From: Spirochaetaceae bacterium
GTDB taxonomy: Bacteria > Spirochaetota > Spirochaetia > Treponematales > Breznakiellaceae
Length of the DNA: 7,220 nucleotides
NCBI GenBank assembly: GCA_031280115.1
Contig: JAITHF010000195.1
Span: 1 to 7,220, forward strand
Direction of reading: 5' to 3'
Part shown: positions 4,851-7,220 of the stretch, one piece after another
Layout of the letters: every line of letters starts with the position of its first letter
How positions within the stretch are numbered: the stretch's first letter is position 1
Notes under the pieces: model-generated
Seen by the model: only the letters and a program-made list of their open reading frames with translations
Database searches by the model: none
What the model was told of the DNA's origin: nothing
Made by a program: the position numbers and the translations under genes

Positions 4851-5414
4851 TTAGGCCCCTATCCGTTTAATGAGCGCCGCGATGCTCCCGCTGTCTCTCG
4901 CCCGGCAAAGCTCCGCGCCGTTTTCCCCTACGAGAATCGCCGTGGGGGTGGACATGACGTGCCGGCGCTCCGCTTCGGCAAAGCCGTCGGCAGTGTCGGT
5001 GTTTACCAGGTCCACCGGAAGCCCCAGGCGGCCTGCCGCGTCTTTTGCCGGCGGGCAGGACGGGCACGCAGGGCGCACAAAGAGCATTATCCTTCGGGAC
5101 TCTCCCATTGCTCCTCTTTCTCCTCTTTCTCCTCTGTCTCCTCTTTCTCCTCTGTCACCAAGGGCGGCGCGTTTGTCAGCGCCGGCGGGGTGCAACGGCG
5201 TGGCAGGAACCGGCTGTTTGGCCTGCACCTCCTCAGAAAGGAGGCGGTACAGCGCCCGCTCGCCGTATTCCTCCCGTTTCCCCTTGTTCCAGTTTTGCAC
5301 GGACCGGTAGTATCCGACAATACGGCTGTATACTTCCGTGGGCGTGCCTGTTACGTTATTTCGCGCTTCTTGTGCCGCGGCTAATTCCCGCTCAATCTCC
5401 TCAAGATTCCGCAT
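4851..5414 (-). CDS. Detached NrdD glycyl-radical domain fused to a redoxin domain
   Basis: A 187-residue protein with two recognisable parts. Residues 24-57 (TPTEVYSRIVGYYRSVQNWNKGKREEYGERALYR) are the C-terminal glycyl-radical segment of class III ribonucleotide reductase, with Gly34 as the expected radical site in RIVGYYR. Before it is a short amphipathic helix (LEEIERELAAAQEAR). Residues 66-85 form a Pro/Ala-rich linker, and 86-106 a run of Gly-X-Arg-type triplets. Residues 107-187 resemble a thioredoxin/glutaredoxin fold: strand RRIMLFVRPA, active site CPSC (Cys117, Cys120), cis-Pro motif STPT (Pro157), and a final helix. The ATG at 5414 has a strong GGAGG (5422-5426) about 7 nt upstream. 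The gene lies 62 nt after the end of nrdD, which lacks this segment. The expected role is to supply the radical glycine, and perhaps reducing equivalents, to NrdD in trans. Confidence 0.85.
   Translation of the reverse strand: MRNLEEIERELAAAQEARNNVTGTPTEVYSRIVGYYRSVQNWNKGKREEYGERALYRLLSEEVQAKQPVPATPLHPAGADKRAALGDRGERGDRGERGERGAMGESRRIMLFVRPACPSCPPAKDAAGRLGLPVDLVNTDTADGFAEAERRHVMSTPTAILVGENGAELCRARDSGSIAALIKRIGA
5103..5159 (-). repeat. 9-nt tandem repeats encoding Gly-Glu/Asp-Arg triplets
   Basis: Five successive GGA-GAA/GAC-AGA type units encode GDR GER GDR GER GER, followed by GAM GES. The purine-rich unit gives CTCCTCTTT tracts on the plus strand and is prone to slippage, always in frame. 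It sits between the radical domain and the redoxin domain and so sets linker length. Confidence 0.85.
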
Positions 5415-5447
5415 AAAAAATCCTCCGTAAATAAAATTAAAAACATA

Positions 5448-5488
5448 AAAAATAAAAAAGGCGCCGGCGTCCGGTTTTACCCGGCCGC
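5448..5488 (-). terminator. Weak hairpin overlapping the nrdD stop codon, possible attenuator
   Basis: On the minus strand GCG-G-CCGG pairs with CCGG-A-CGC (one G-A mismatch) around loop GTAAAA, which holds the TAA. A T-rich stretch begins 7 nt after the stem. The gap makes it a poor terminator, but it could lower expression of the downstream gene or stabilise the nrdD 3' end. Confidence 0.25.
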
Positions 5489-7220
5489 AAGAACCGCGTC
5501 CCGTTCTTTTTCAAGCTCCGCTATTTTTCTGGCCAATGCCTCTGCCGCTTGTTCTTTGCACCGGGGGCAGGTAAAATGCTCCCCCGGAAGATAGCCGTGA
5601 ATAGGGCAGACCGAAAAGGTTGGAGAAATCGTAAAGTAGGGAATCCGGTAGTTGTAGGCTATAGCCTTCACCAGATCCCGGCAGGTGCGCCAGTCCTCGA
5701 CAGCCTCGCCTAGAAAGGCGTGAAAAACCGTGCCGCCTGTATAGGCAGTCTGTAACTCCTTCTGAAGGTCAAGGGCGTCGAAAATGTCCTCTGTCTCCAT
5801 GACCGGAAGCTGGGTTGAATTGGTGTAATAGGGCTCGCCGGTTCCGGCGGTGATAATCTGGGGGTAGCGCTCCTTGTCATGCTTGGCAAGGCGGTAAGAC
5901 GTGGACTCAGCCGGCGTTGCCTCAAGGTTAAAGAGCTCGCCTGTTTCCTCCTGAAAGTCCGCCAGTTTGCGCCGCATGAAGCGCAAGGCTGCAAGGGCGA
6001 ACGCCCGCCCCTGCTCGGTGGCAATCGTAACCCCGCCCCCCAAGAAGTTCCGCAGGCACTCGTTCATACCCACAAGCCCAATAGTATTAAAGTGGTTATC
6101 CAGATTTTTAAGGTACCGTTTGGTATACGGGAAAAGCCCCGCTTCCAAAAGCCGGCTCACGGCCTTGCGTTTTACCAAAAGGCTCTCTTTGGCCAGCTCC
6201 ATAATAGCTTCCAGGCGGCGGTAGAAATCCCCCTCGTCTTGGGCAAGGAAGCCTATGCGGGGCAGGTTTATCGTAACCACGCCGATAGAGCCGGTAAGTT
6301 CGTCAGACCCGAAAAGCCCGCCCCCCCGTTTCCGCAGTTCCCGCTTGTCAAGCCGAAGCCGGCAGCACATGGACCGGACATCCTCAGGGTCCAAGTCGGA
6401 ATTGACAAAATTCTGGAAATACGGCGTGCCGTAGCGGGCGGCCATCTCAAAGAGCAGGCGGGCGTTCGGGCTGTCCCAATCAAAATCAGGGGTGATATTA
6501 TAGGTGGGGATAGGATACTGGAAGCCCCGCCCCTCAGCGTCGCCCTCCAGCATAAGTTCAATGAACAGCTTGTTGACCCGTTCCATTTCGCTCTTGCACT
6601 CCCCGTAGGTAAAGCCCGCCTCAGCGCCGCCCACAATCGCCGGTTTGTCCCGCAGGTCCGCAGGGCATATCCAGTCAAGGGTGATATTGGTAAACGGCGC
6701 TTGGCTTCCCCACCGGCTTGGGGTATTCACGCCGAATACGAAACTCTGCAAGCACTGTTTGATCTCCCTGTCGGACAGCGCGTCAATCCGCACGAACGGG
6801 CTTATATAGGTATCAAAAGAGCTGAACGCCTGGGCGCCGGCCCACTCGTTTTGCAGGCACCCGAGAAAGTTCACCGCTTGCTGCATGAGGGTTGAAAGGT
6901 GTTTGGCAGGCTTGCTGGTTATCTTGTCCGCCACGCCCCCAAGCCCTTCAAGAATGAGCTGGCGCAAGGACCAGCCGGAGCAGTACCCTGAAAACATGGA
7001 AAGGTCATGGATATGAAAGTCCGCGTTCTTATGCGCCGCGGCGACCGCCTCTGAGTAGACATTTTTAAGCCAGTAATGGGCAGTGATGCTGCCGGAATTA
7101 TGCAGGATAAGCCCGCCAAGCGAATAGTTGACGTTGGCATTTTCATTAACCCGCCAATCTTCGCGGTTAAGATACCCGTCCATCGTGGAATCGATGTTCA
7201 GCATGAGCCGCTTGGCGTCC
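5477..7220 (-). CDS. nrdD: Anaerobic (class III) ribonucleotide reductase, barrel subunit lacking its glycyl-radical end; 5' partial
   Basis: The reading frame is open to the window edge (DAKRL precedes the Met at 7204), so the start and any ATP-cone domain lie outside. Numbering from that Met, hallmarks of NrdD include DWRVNENAN (16-24), HIHDLSMFSGYCSGWSL (64-80; Cys75 is the expected active-site cysteine), NTPSRWGSQAPFTNIT (160-175), MCCRLRL (Cys280/Cys281, holding the second active-site cysteine), GSIGVVTINLPRIG, and the zinc-site region SVCPIHGYLPGEHFTCPRC (Cys533, Cys546, Cys549, possibly His536). Ordinary enzymes then continue with EVYSRIxGYYRPV...WNxGK. Here the chain instead ends in a helix, EQAAEALARKIAELEKERDAV, and stops. 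The missing segment is the start of the next gene. The enzyme makes deoxyribonucleotides without oxygen, and would need the NrdG activase, which is not in the window. Confidence 0.93.
   Translation of the reverse strand, partial: DAKRLMLNIDSTMDGYLNREDWRVNENANVNYSLGGLILHNSGSITAHYWLKNVYSEAVAAAHKNADFHIHDLSMFSGYCSGWSLRQLILEGLGGVADKITSKPAKHLSTLMQQAVNFLGCLQNEWAGAQAFSSFDTYISPFVRIDALSDREIKQCLQSFVFGVNTPSRWGSQAPFTNITLDWICPADLRDKPAIVGGAEAGFTYGECKSEMERVNKLFIELMLEGDAEGRGFQYPIPTYNITPDFDWDSPNARLLFEMAARYGTPYFQNFVNSDLDPEDVRSMCCRLRLDKRELRKRGGGLFGSDELTGSIGVVTINLPRIGFLAQDEGDFYRRLEAIMELAKESLLVKRKAVSRLLEAGLFPYTKRYLKNLDNHFNTIGLVGMNECLRNFLGGGVTIATEQGRAFALAALRFMRRKLADFQEETGELFNLEATPAESTSYRLAKHDKERYPQIITAGTGEPYYTNSTQLPVMETEDIFDALDLQKELQTAYTGGTVFHAFLGEAVEDWRTCRDLVKAIAYNYRIPYFTISPTFSVCPIHGYLPGEHFTCPRCKEQAAEALARKIAELEKERDAVLAAG

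Noticed and set aside
5415..5479. Split nrdD as a simple sequencing frameshift
   Set aside because: A single indel cannot explain a stop codon, 62 nt of AT-rich spacer, a strong GGAGG site and extra helices on both sides.
5879..6895. Plus-strand open frame of 338 codons
   Set aside because: Antisense shadow of nrdD caused by third-position GC bias.

Overview
The window looks like an accessory-rich stretch of a GC-moderate anaerobic bacterial chromosome. The gene types (class III ribonucleotide reductase, a PtsN-like IIA protein without a transporter, an RssA-like patatin) and the heavy load of folded dispersed repeats would fit a host-associated Treponema-like spirochaete. That assignment is inference; no rRNA or marker gene is present to settle it.

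Left part (1-2090). Two related palindromic repeat elements, one at about 1-340 and one at about 1466-1840, lie in opposite orientation on either side of a three-gene plus-strand cluster: a small secreted protein (386-766), a 52-residue hydrophobic membrane protein (837-995) and a PTS IIA / PtsN-like regulatory protein (1016-1465). The repeats carry hairpins whose stems are kept while the sequence changes.

Middle (1900-3290). A strikingly AT-rich gene of unknown function (2091-2480), with its own good sigma70-type promoter, sits between two direct copies of a nested-hairpin element (1901-1965 and 2583-2670). This is a cassette-like arrangement. It is followed by four 21-bp iterons (2849-2921) and a third copy of the dispersed repeat arm (about 2957-3281), which also supplies the last codons of the next gene.

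Right part, all on the minus strand. Reading from the right edge: nrdD (5477 to beyond 7220), a glycyl-radical/redoxin protein (4851-5414), a strong rho-independent terminator (4794-4837), a small P-loop protein (4258-4752), a 13-codon leader ORF (4171-4212) overlapping ATGA-style with an RssA-like patatin phospholipase (3224-4174).

The main discovery is a split anaerobic ribonucleotide reductase. The NrdD polypeptide stops just after its C-terminal zinc-site cysteines and lacks the glycyl-radical segment that every class III enzyme needs. That segment (RIVGYYR...WNKGK) is encoded by the next gene downstream, with its own Shine-Dalgarno sequence. There it is joined through a Pro-rich and collagen-like Gly-X-Arg linker to a thioredoxin/glutaredoxin-like domain (CPSC). 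The radical-bearing residue and a candidate reductant are thus on one small subunit in trans to the catalytic barrel.
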